In this document: positions 14,365 through 21,861 of the stretch, piece after piece
How positions within the stretch are numbered: the first letter of the stretch is position 1
Layout: each line of letters begins with the position of its first letter
NCBI GenBank assembly: GCA_012519385.1
Contig: JAAYQI010000033.1
Span: forward strand, 1 to 43,043
DNA length: 43,043 nt
Direction: 5' to 3'
DNA from: Candidatus Epulonipiscium sp.
Lineage (GTDB): Bacteria > Bacillota > Clostridia > Lachnospirales > Anaerotignaceae
Position numbers and translations under genes: made by a program
The notes under the pieces: model-generated
The model's input: only the letters and a program-made list of their open reading frames with translations
The model's database searches: none
Told to the model about the DNA's origin: nothing

Positions 14365-16887
14365 TTAGACCTCCCTGCAATAACCTACAGTTTTACTATG
14401 CTCTTTACGGAACAGATACACAAAAAATATGATACTAAGCAATACACCGCAACAGCTGACTACTATGCCATTTACAAAATACGGATATGTAATGCTAAGC
14501 TCTGTTTTTCCCGCTGAAACATATATTAAATGATTTTTCACCCCTACAGGACGGCTCGCCTGAAAAATATCCAAATGAGATAATGCCGTATTTACACTGC
14601 TTCCTTTGGTTTCAATCACAATCTTATCTGGCTTATAGGTAATGGTAACAGGTACCGTTTTCCGCTGTGGCAATGTTCCATAACTCTCACCAAAAAGTCT
14701 CTCTAATAAAGCTACCACACCTGTATCTCTTGTTAAAAGTGCATGATATACTAAATTAGCCCCCAAAAAGTGAATGTTACCTGTTTCATCTTCCCCAAAA
14801 AATATAACTTCTCTATTTTGAAACGCAGAATGCCCTGTGATGTTTGGCACACCATCCAGATATACGGTATTCCATGTTTCCATATCGTCTGCAAAGTCAA
14901 TGGCTTCATATCGCTTATTCTGATATGTTAAAATAGGATATTTTTCCTCAAAAACAATGGTTTGTGCATATACACGAAGGAATTGGTTGGTTCCTGTCTC
15001 TTGGTCAAAGGGAATTCGGTTCATATCAATAAAAACCTCAACACCCTTGGCCGCCAACTGCCGAATCATATCCTCAGCAGTACCCTTATTGCGATAGGTA
15101 AAGCCTGATAAATAAATCTTTTTATAGTTCAATAATTTTTCTAAAGAATAATCTTCTAGGCATCTGGAATCCCCTTCTTCAAAATCGGCAAAAAGCATTG
15201 CGATATCCTTTGCAGAAGATCCAATGGAAAGGTTTTCATACCTTGTAATGGTTCCAAATGTTCCCGTTACGGGGTATTGAAACAATAACTGCCCCTCTGT
15301 TTCCGATATAAATTGATAACCCGATTGTTTTGCTGCAGTTTTTACTCTACCTAAGTCATATTCTCTCCATTTTAAGAGGTCTTTCGGAATCACAACAACA
15401 TCACTGCCCAATTCCAGCAGTCGGTCAAACAAATACGCATAATGGCCTAACTCCAGTGCAGTATTGATTTGCACCATATTGGTTGCCGTTGCCGCACCTT
15501 CCCACCCTGCACCAAATACATACCGAACCTTAGGCTCCACTCCCGAAATATAATAGGATGCCAAAGAAGAACGACTTAGATTCATAACGGCCATTCTCTG
15601 TTTTGTTAGAGCTTTCGCCTTGGGTAGTGCCTCACGGGTTGCATGGCTTTCCATCACGCTTTTGGTAAATCCATTTCGTTCACTGCTAAGTTTTTGCAAA
15701 TACTGTATAGAAGGGTAACAATCCAATAGCAAAATAACGCCTAATAGCACCACCAGCCACTTTTTTAAACTGCTCCAAAGCATAAAACCCATTAAAATAA
15801 ACACAATGGATAAGGGTACAAATCGTATCATCCATAAATATTGGCTAAACGGTAAAGATGAAAATACTTGATAGGCAGCTTCTCCCGTACAGAGGAATAA
15901 AATAAGCCCTGCCACAAATATAATTCTTGTTTTTTTATGGCTTAACACAGCCCCCATTATACTGATAAAAAATAATGAAATACCATAGTAAAAAACCATC
16001 ATCTCTCCACCCATTCTTTTCCACGGGCTAAGAGATAGCAGTATATTTTGAAAAAAAAGTTTCATTACTTGATTATTGCCTGTGTTATTAGAAACAGCTC
16101 CTCCATGCATGGCTGGCACCAGCCATATCCCCACCACAAGAAAGCCTAAAAAAAACACCAGTATCAGCAAACTCTCAGGACCAAAGCTTTTCCTGCTGAT
16201 TCCATGAAAAATCATCAGTAATAATATAGAGCTTAGTACAATCAGTGCTATCCCCAAATGGCATAGCACCATTAATAAAAATAAAAGGAAAGCGTAGAAT
16301 AAATGTCTTAATTGCTCTCGCTCCAAATATTCCCAAACGGTATAGCAAAAAAATGGCAACAATGCATTGATTACCATTCTTGGTACATTCCCATCCAGTG
16401 TAAGAATGCGGAAATTTTCAGGACAAAAAAACCAGACCAATGCCAAAACAACCGACAAACCTATCCTATTGTACCGCCTACCAAAACATAACCACCCACA
16501 GGAGCCAATAAAAAATAAGCACCCTAAAAATACCCCATAAGCATCAATGGCATTGCCCCCTGTTATGCCATGCACCAATGCCAGAAAATAAAGTGGCAAT
16601 GGACTCCAGTAACGCATGATTTCTACACCGTTATACCACATAGAATCATAGAGGGGATACCAGCGCCCCTGCAGTATATTGCTGAGCAAAGTTTCTCCAC
16701 GATATATGTGGCACAACGTATCTGCACCATCTAAAGCGATATATATCTGTTTTAACACCAAAGATAGTCCTAGAGAAAAAATCAGAAAAAAAACAATCGC
16801 CCCTACTATCTTTATTTCTTCTAAGTAAAAAACGGATGACTCCCTTATTTTTTTAAGAGTAGCTTCCCTTACCTTTTTTTCCTCCAT
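14365..16887 (-). CDS. Large PTPS-related integral membrane protein of the exosortase cluster
   Basis: Protein of 840 residues with a cytoplasmic N-terminus, about 10-12 membrane segments between residues 27 and 400, a large presumably extracytoplasmic domain (about 420-800) and one last membrane segment near 803-830 with a basic tail. The N-terminal region (ALDGADTLCHIYRGETLLSNILQGRWYPLYDSMWYNG, MRYWSPLPLYFLALVHGITGG) resembles the membrane proteins annotated as 6-pyruvoyl-tetrahydropterin-synthase-related, which share the topology of GT-C or YfhO-like glycosyltransferases. An acidic D-A-D in the first periplasmic loop (GADT) would fit a lipid-linked sugar transferase active site. It starts 13 bp after the gene upstream, with a GGGGG site. 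The role as a glycan-transferring enzyme is inference. Confidence 0.72.
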   Translation of the reverse strand: MEEKKVREATLKKIRESSVFYLEEIKIVGAIVFFLIFSLGLSLVLKQIYIALDGADTLCHIYRGETLLSNILQGRWYPLYDSMWYNGVEIMRYWSPLPLYFLALVHGITGGNAIDAYGVFLGCLFFIGSCGWLCFGRRYNRIGLSVVLALVWFFCPENFRILTLDGNVPRMVINALLPFFCYTVWEYLEREQLRHLFYAFLLFLLMVLCHLGIALIVLSSILLLMIFHGISRKSFGPESLLILVFFLGFLVVGIWLVPAMHGGAVSNNTGNNQVMKLFFQNILLSLSPWKRMGGEMMVFYYGISLFFISIMGAVLSHKKTRIIFVAGLILFLCTGEAAYQVFSSLPFSQYLWMIRFVPLSIVFILMGFMLWSSLKKWLVVLLGVILLLDCYPSIQYLQKLSSERNGFTKSVMESHATREALPKAKALTKQRMAVMNLSRSSLASYYISGVEPKVRYVFGAGWEGAATATNMVQINTALELGHYAYLFDRLLELGSDVVVIPKDLLKWREYDLGRVKTAAKQSGYQFISETEGQLLFQYPVTGTFGTITRYENLSIGSSAKDIAMLFADFEEGDSRCLEDYSLEKLLNYKKIYLSGFTYRNKGTAEDMIRQLAAKGVEVFIDMNRIPFDQETGTNQFLRVYAQTIVFEEKYPILTYQNKRYEAIDFADDMETWNTVYLDGVPNITGHSAFQNREVIFFGEDETGNIHFLGANLVYHALLTRDTGVVALLERLFGESYGTLPQRKTVPVTITYKPDKIVIETKGSSVNTALSHLDIFQASRPVGVKNHLIYVSAGKTELSITYPYFVNGIVVSCCGVLLSIIFFVYLFRKEHSKTVGYCREV

Positions 16888-16899
16888 GCTTGTTCCCCC

Positions 16900-18087
16900 T
16901 TATTGAATCTCAAAAGGTATCTCTATGAGATAAGACCTTGTGGGTGTTTCACTACACTCAAATTGTGTTAATATCCACCCAGATTCTTGTAGGATAACAG
17001 TAATTTCATTTTTAAAATATTCGCTAATATTTTCTAACGATGGATTTAGTGTATCAAAAGGAGCAATGGTATTGATGGTTTGATCCTGATATTTTGCGAA
17101 AAGTGCATCAATTTTGTCCTCTATTTCATTGAATAACACAAATTCATCCTTCTGCTTCACCATTTGAATCATGACCTGCCAAGTGTGAGGGTGGATATCC
17201 CCCTCTTTGCCATCAATCATAATAGAATGATATGCATTCAAATAAAACTTCAGCCGATACTGGCGGTAGAGTGCTCTTTTTTCAAGAATTACCTTAGGCT
17301 CTTCTATCTGCTCCTTGGGCATCTTCCGCTCTTCCGCTTCCATTCTCTGGGCAGAATCCTCATCAGTTAAATATTTTTCTGAACTTAAAGCAGAAACTTG
17401 GCAATTTTTTTTCAGCACTTCTTGTTTTAAAGAAAATATCTCCCTTTTGGCTCTCACCAATTCTTTATGAAACAGCAACACGCTACAAAGAGAAACAGCA
17501 CCCAGCAGCAATATCCCCAGTGTGATATAGGTATGGTGTACTCTGGTTTGACTTTGGTTCGTGATAAAGTCCTTACTGGTGCAAAGCATTAAATGATAGA
17601 TTTGTCCCGAAAGTTGAATACTCCCCGAAGATATTATAAACTTTTGCTGATATTGGTCAGAAACCACCTTGCTAAAAAATCCTCTTTTCCCAATTTCTTT
17701 ATAAAAATTGATATTTTCCTCCTGAGGAAAATAATTTGTGATAGGCAATTTTATGTATTGCTTTGTGACAGCATTATTTTTATAAAACACAATTTGCCTT
17801 CCCTGGCATAGTATCCAGTAGCGACTGCCCGAAGTCACATTTTCCTCAAAATAATCCGTAAGCTGTTGCAAAACCTCCTCCACGGTTTCACCCTTTTGGC
17901 TCATATTTTCCGAAAACGCAACAACCTGTTTTATCAACAATAACTGTTCTTCTCCGTAGCGTTCCAAAAGCACCTGTTGGTGTTTGCCTTCTTCAACGCT
18001 ATTAAAAAAGAGAATTCCAACAAAACATAATACTATCACTATAATTCTTTTTTTGTTTGAACTAGGTATTTTCAATATTTGTTTCAT
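16900..18087 (-). CDS. Membrane-anchored 6-pyruvoyl-tetrahydropterin synthase-like protein, exosortase G-associated
   Basis: Protein of 395 residues: membrane segment at 14-29, an extracytoplasmic domain at 30-185, a second membrane segment at 188-206, a charged coiled-coil stretch at 208-265, and a cytoplasmic PTPS/QueD-like domain at 273-395. The zinc ligands of that fold are kept as H287 (YLNAYHSI) and H299/H301 (DIHPHTWQV), with NPSLENISEYF and the late acidic ECSETPTRSY. The catalytic cysteine normally found before the HxH motif is absent, so pterin synthesis is doubtful. The membrane tether and sensor-like outer domain suggest a regulatory or scaffolding task. It matches, from memory, the TIGR03112-type family found next to XrtG. 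Start ATG 18087 is 11 bp from the previous stop, with AGGAT upstream. Confidence 0.75.
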   Translation of the reverse strand: MKQILKIPSSNKKRIIVIVLCFVGILFFNSVEEGKHQQVLLERYGEEQLLLIKQVVAFSENMSQKGETVEEVLQQLTDYFEENVTSGSRYWILCQGRQIVFYKNNAVTKQYIKLPITNYFPQEENINFYKEIGKRGFFSKVVSDQYQQKFIISSGSIQLSGQIYHLMLCTSKDFITNQSQTRVHHTYITLGILLLGAVSLCSVLLFHKELVRAKREIFSLKQEVLKKNCQVSALSSEKYLTDEDSAQRMEAEERKMPKEQIEEPKVILEKRALYRQYRLKFYLNAYHSIMIDGKEGDIHPHTWQVMIQMVKQKDEFVLFNEIEDKIDALFAKYQDQTINTIAPFDTLNPSLENISEYFKNEITVILQESGWILTQFECSETPTRSYLIEIPFEIQ

Positions 18088-18098
18088 GTTTGGTTATC

Positions 18099-19487
18099 CT
18101 ATTCTTCAAAGTTTTTTTCGTTTTCCACATTCACAAACCCACGAAGGGTAGCCAGCCATTGTAATGGCCTTGCTATCATATTCTCTGTTTCTTGTACGGC
18201 AGCCCTTCCTTCTTCTGTTAAATTTCTGGTGCGCCAACTGCCCTGGCTATCAATGCTATTGATAATGCCCGCCAAGCGTATCCAAAATATCATAAAATTA
18301 AAAAAAGGAAGCAGCGCAATCAAAAGTCCACATTTTCGATAGTATTTTTTTATCTCGGGAAAATCCGCCAAATATCTAATAATGGAGAAATAGTATAAGT
18401 ATGCCGAAATAATATATAATCCAAAAATTAACCCCATAGAGAATATGATTAATCTCATGGAATAATTTTTAAATACTAAGCATCCCAAGGCAAAATACCA
18501 AATCATTCTGGGAAAGGCAAATGTGTGGTCATACAGTAACGTACGAAACATCAAGCTTCTGGCAAGAAGGTTTGCAGTAGGCAACCTTTTATTAAAAAAC
18601 AAACGAGAAACCTCTATTTCGCCCCTCTGCCATCTTTGCCTTTGGGTATAGAGCTGATTTATCCCGCTGATAGGCTCCGATAAAAAAATGGCATTCTCGC
18701 ATAAGTAAATCCTTTGTTTTAGCAAAAATCTCACTTGAAAGGTAACTTGCGTATCCTCCGATACAGTTCCTGTATGATATAACTGAGATTTTAAAATGGT
18801 GGATTTACGAAAAGCAGAAAATGCGCCCGATACTGTAAAAATAGAGTTTAACTCGGAATCAAAGTTCCTTCCTGATAAAAAAGCCTGAGCATATTCACAA
18901 AATTCCAGTCGTTGCAGTAATCTTTTCCAATAAGATTTCTCCTGCCTAATCAAATCTTTGTCTGTTAAAATAACACCTGTCATACAGCCAATCTCAGAAT
19001 CTGCTTCAAAGCGATTCACCATATTTTTTAGGGCATCTTCTTGTAATCTTCCATCGCTGTCGATATGGATAATGTATTTTCCCTCACTATTATATAGCGC
19101 AAGATTTAATGCCTTGGCCTTTCCCTGCTTAGAATTAAGCCACTGCATCATTAGTTCAGGAAATTCCCTCTGACATTCTTGAAAAATTTCAAAGCTATTA
19201 TCCTGCCCCTCATTATGTATCAAATAAATACGCATTAAATGCCGTGGATACGTAGAATGATAAATGGAAGCAATGCAGCTTTTTAACGTATCCGCTGAGT
19301 TATATACGGGGATAATAATACAAATCTCCGGATAATTGGTTATAGGTTCTACTGGTTTTTGAACTATCTTCTTTTTGACAAGGATAAAAAATCCCCCGAT
19401 TGCAGGAAGAATCTCTACCAAAAGCGGAATAATAATCCATGACATCCAAAAAACAATAGAACTGCAAAGAAAATCAAGGATTCTCAT
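18099..19487 (-). CDS. Processive-type family 2 glycosyltransferase, exosortase G-associated
   Basis: Membrane glycosyltransferase of 462 residues. Membrane segments near residues 6-37 precede a GT2 domain: CIIIPVYNSADTLKSC (56-71), HIDSDG (D143-x-D145), TVSEDTQ (E244-D245) and the QxxRW motif Q282-W286 (QRQRW), which marks processive synthases such as cellulose, hyaluronan and PNAG synthases. Three or more membrane segments follow at about 320-415. It probably builds a polysaccharide and threads it across the membrane, or acts as a related single-addition enzyme. The gene overlaps the exosortase gene by 14 bp and its GGAGG site lies inside that gene. It corresponds, from memory, to the TIGR03111-type partner of XrtG. 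Confidence 0.85.
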   Translation of the reverse strand: MRILDFLCSSIVFWMSWIIIPLLVEILPAIGGFFILVKKKIVQKPVEPITNYPEICIIIPVYNSADTLKSCIASIYHSTYPRHLMRIYLIHNEGQDNSFEIFQECQREFPELMMQWLNSKQGKAKALNLALYNSEGKYIIHIDSDGRLQEDALKNMVNRFEADSEIGCMTGVILTDKDLIRQEKSYWKRLLQRLEFCEYAQAFLSGRNFDSELNSIFTVSGAFSAFRKSTILKSQLYHTGTVSEDTQVTFQVRFLLKQRIYLCENAIFLSEPISGINQLYTQRQRWQRGEIEVSRLFFNKRLPTANLLARSLMFRTLLYDHTFAFPRMIWYFALGCLVFKNYSMRLIIFSMGLIFGLYIISAYLYYFSIIRYLADFPEIKKYYRKCGLLIALLPFFNFMIFWIRLAGIINSIDSQGSWRTRNLTEEGRAAVQETENMIARPLQWLATLRGFVNVENEKNFEE

Positions 19488-20061
19488 AACGTAACCCTCC
19501 TATCCTTTGCCTAATGATATGGGCACGAGTAAATACATAGTAGTATAATGCTATAGAAAATCCGTAAAATATTAACCTGCCTAAAATGGTATGGGCAATA
19601 TAATAGGAATCACTGCCTGCCCAGTAAATCAGCGTACAAATGGCATGAATCCGCAGTACATTTGCCATAAAAATCCACAAAACTCCAATGATGCTGACAA
19701 TAATCTTTTCTAAAACCTCATAGACCGGGAAAAACCATAGCATTGATAAAAACACCATAATCTCAATCACACCAGAACACTCATAGTCAATATAAAGGGA
19801 AATGGCGGAATCTTTATTTTCAATAAATAATACGCCATATTCAAAATACGGCACATACATCCTAGTTAGCTCTCCCAAAAAACCTGCTACCAATGATACA
19901 AATCGGGACAAGTGGACTGTCATAATGGGCTCCGCCCAAATCATAAAAGAAATGAATAAACCGACACTCCCCCATAAAAACCTCCAAAACTTTAGCTGTG
20001 CTCGGTGCAGCACCTCCAGCACAAAAAGCCAAACTATAAAATAGATAACCTTTGCTGTCAT
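19474..20061 (-). CDS. xrtG: Exosortase family protein, XrtG type
   Basis: Multi-pass membrane cysteine protease/transpeptidase of 195 residues with about five to six membrane segments. The exosortase/archaeosortase catalytic residues are all present: C95 in DYECSGVIE, R137 in NVLRIHA and H157 in IAHTILGR. Exosortases are thought to cleave a C-terminal tripartite sorting signal and pass the protein to another anchor. The start is ATG at 20061, because its ATGA overlaps the stop of the substrate gene and a GAGGTG site lies 6 nt upstream; a longer reading from 20130 runs inside the upstream gene. The adjacent tailed protein (20058-20810) is the obvious substrate. Assignment to XrtG rests on size, neighbours and Gram-positive host, from memory of the family descriptions. 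Confidence 0.87.
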   Translation of the reverse strand: MTAKVIYFIVWLFVLEVLHRAQLKFWRFLWGSVGLFISFMIWAEPIMTVHLSRFVSLVAGFLGELTRMYVPYFEYGVLFIENKDSAISLYIDYECSGVIEIMVFLSMLWFFPVYEVLEKIIVSIIGVLWIFMANVLRIHAICTLIYWAGSDSYYIAHTILGRLIFYGFSIALYYYVFTRAHIIRQRIGGLRYENP

Positions 20062-20810
20062 ATTGCACACCTCATAGGAAGGGATTTCCGATGCCTGTGC
20101 CATAGTATTGCTGCAACAGTACCTATGCAAAATACAACTCCCACCACTGGTCCAGTAGAGGTACCCACAGCCACCAATGCTACTGGCTCTGCAATCACAT
20201 TAGGATTCCACACTTCAATTTTGCTAATTGTATCTAAGTTTAGGTTCTTATGCTTTGTTGTAAAAGCAGTGTAAGGAATTTTCATTTCAAACTCATCCTG
20301 ACCATTGCCCCCAGGAACATAGAGGTAGGCCTTGGAATTAGGAATCTGAACATCCCTATCCGTACTGCTGCCATCATGGTTATACCTTACATAGTATGAA
20401 TTTCTGCCAACAGGCCCTCCAAAAATAGGGGTGCTATTTTGTCCTCCTGCCGTACAGATATTGAGGACAATTTCATATCTTCCATTTGCCCTAAAATGAA
20501 ACTGATTTCCGTTAAAAGAATCTTTCCAAGCCTTTATCATTTTGATATGAAAATAAACGTACTCTCCATCACAAAATAAGGAGGCATATCTCATCTGAGA
20601 ATTAGGCGGAGTCCAACCAGTTGGTACCCAGTTGGTCACATAGGAATGTGGCTTATCCGCCCAGTCATCAAAATAGCCATCAATCACAACATTGCCGTAG
20701 GTATTTGTATTTCCTCCTAATGCATATACAGGCAGTACACTTGAAATACTAATACAAATTGAAATAAAAAAAGCCATCCCTGCTTGAATCCTCTTTTTGC
20801 CATAAGTCAT
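20058..20810 (-). CDS. Secreted protein with C-terminal sorting tail (Firmicu-CTERM-like), probable exosortase substrate
   Basis: Precursor of 250 residues. Signal peptide at 1-30 (basic start, hydrophobic core, likely cut after VYA). The mature domain begins VVIDGYFDDWADKPHS, similar to the opening of CBM9/DOMON-type sugar- or ligand-binding beta-sandwich domains, and continues with VYFHIKMIKAWKDS and FHFRANGRYEIVLNI. The tail has the three parts expected of a sorting signal: short motif TSTGP at 217-221, a hydrophobic segment to about 237, and the basic cluster HRHRK at 238-242. This resembles the Firmicu-CTERM tail I recall as paired with XrtG. The stop overlaps the exosortase start (ATGA). 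A single substrate next to its enzyme implies a dedicated system. The start ATG at 20810 follows the previous stop by 5 bp. Confidence 0.78.
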   Translation of the reverse strand: MTYGKKRIQAGMAFFISICISISSVLPVYALGGNTNTYGNVVIDGYFDDWADKPHSYVTNWVPTGWTPPNSQMRYASLFCDGEYVYFHIKMIKAWKDSFNGNQFHFRANGRYEIVLNICTAGGQNSTPIFGGPVGRNSYYVRYNHDGSSTDRDVQIPNSKAYLYVPGGNGQDEFEMKIPYTAFTTKHKNLNLDTISKIEVWNPNVIAEPVALVAVGTSTGPVVGVVFCIGTVAAILWHRHRKSLPMRCAI

Positions 20811-20815
20811 AATAC

Positions 20816-21172
20816 TTATCCCCCCATTCTTCCCGTCACCCTGTATGTACGCAAGGGTGTTTCGCTAATTTCTAGCATCACCAAATGGTATTGGTGCTTC
20901 TCTAACAATTCTGAAAGCTGCAGATAGAAAAAATCCCCCAAGTTTTCTATGGTAGGAGATACCTCCTGCCACTGCTCCATCTCATTCAGATATTTCCCGT
21001 TATATTGTTCCAGATAATTTTCTACTAGTTCGTCAATTTTTTTATAATTGAGCATAGATTCCTTTTCATTCAGCTTAATATAAATAAAAATCTCTAAGGT
21101 ATGTATATGCTTATTCTGAATGTTCTGATTCATGCTATGCTCCATTGGAAGCCGATATCCGCACTTATACAA
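20816..21172 (-). CDS. Small 6-pyruvoyl-tetrahydropterin synthase-like protein, first gene of the exosortase cluster
   Basis: Soluble PTPS/QueD-fold protein of about 118 residues from TTG at 21172. Using numbering from the upstream ATG (21199), zinc-type histidines are H21 (LPMEHSM) and H31/H33 (NKHIHTLEI), followed by SPTIENLGDFF and ISETPLRTYRV, the conserved second half of the fold. As in the membrane-anchored paralogue two genes later in function (16900-18087), the catalytic cysteine before HxH is missing. The ATG at 21199 would leave a leader of only about 11 nt without a ribosome site, while TTG has GGGGG about 11 nt upstream, so TTG is preferred. It opens the operon behind the strong promoter at 21217-21245. 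Function unknown; perhaps a pterin-like ligand sensor. Confidence 0.7.
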   Translation of the reverse strand: MYKCGYRLPMEHSMNQNIQNKHIHTLEIFIYIKLNEKESMLNYKKIDELVENYLEQYNGKYLNEMEQWQEVSPTIENLGDFFYLQLSELLEKHQYHLVMLEISETPLRTYRVTGRMGG

Positions 21173-21216
21173 AATATGCCCTACCCCCTTTAGAAACATA
21201 TTTTTTTATTTGGCTC

Positions 21217-21245
21217 ATTATATCATAGCTCTATTGGGTATGCAA
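21217..21245 (-). promoter_or_regulatory. Sigma-A promoter of the exosortase cluster
   Basis: Minus strand TTGCAT, 17 bp, then TGA-TATAAT (extended -10). The start of transcription is predicted near 21210. No other clear promoter was seen between this and 13296, and gene gaps inside are 12 bp or less, so the seven genes are likely one operon. Confidence 0.82.
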
Positions 21246-21504
21246 TGCTTTCTCTCCGACAATTATTGTTAGAGATTTTTCAACTTATAAAGACAAATTT
21301 ATATACAAAAGGTATTTTTTCCGAAAAATATTACATACGCCTAAAAATATCTACTCTAATGGTATGAGTTTTATAAAAAAAACATCTATCTACATAAATA
21401 AGTCTCACATTACAAACAGTATGACTATCTGTTTCTTCTATTGTTACAATTATGATTTCCAAAACACTCCAAATACCTAAAAAATTTTGTGTACTTTAAC
21501 GAAA
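21246..21504. other. AT-rich intergenic region
   Basis: Between the exosortase operon promoter and the terminator of the small YtxH-like gene. No open frame with a ribosome site, no RNA motif and no convincing repeat were seen. Upstream elements of the operon promoter may lie here. Confidence 0.5.
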
Positions 21505-21548
21505 ATAAAAGAAACCGAGTATCCAATGTTGTATTGATACTCGGTTTC
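21505..21548 (-). terminator. Terminator of the small YtxH-like gene
   Basis: Perfect 13-bp stem GAAACCGAGTATC / GATACTCGGTTTC with a 12-nt loop; followed on the minus strand by TTTTATTTT. Confidence 0.92.
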
Positions 21549-21562
21549 CTTGGCTACAAGTT

Positions 21563-21736
21563 TTAGAGTTCTAAAATGCTGTCTACCACGTCGTCAACCA
21601 TCTCACTTGTTTTAACTGCAGCCTTTTTGCCCTTATCTAATACAGTATTTCTGGCTTTTTTATCCTGCATCAGATAGCCTATGCCCATTGCCGCCATTGT
21701 GCCTCCTGCTAAAAGTCCAACTGTAAAGGCTTTCAT
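21563..21736 (-). CDS. Small YtxH-like membrane-anchored protein
   Basis: Protein of 57 residues starting MKAFTVGLLAGGTMAAMGIGYLM, a single glycine-rich membrane segment, followed by a lysine-rich amphipathic helix (DKKARNTVLDKGKKAAVKTSEMVDDVVDSI). This layout is shared by YtxH-type small stress-linked proteins, whose function is unclear. The ATG at 21736 has GGAGTG 5 nt upstream; the ATG at 21754 does not. It has its own terminator and lies downstream of DUF1015 on the same strand. Confidence 0.62.
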   Translation of the reverse strand: MKAFTVGLLAGGTMAAMGIGYLMQDKKARNTVLDKGKKAAVKTSEMVDDVVDSILEL

Positions 21737-21861
21737 GGAATCACTCCTTTGCAATCGTTTGTCTTCATGATTTTCTTATGGAAAAATCATATCACGCTGC
21801 AAAATTAATATGTGACAAAAGGAAAAAATATATGCTGTTTTTTCTTTCCATTTTTTGTTTT

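Noticed and set aside
19474-20130. Longer exosortase start at 20130
   Set aside because: The first 23 residues would be read inside the upstream gene without a ribosome site; ATG at 20061 has GAGGTG and an ATGA overlap.
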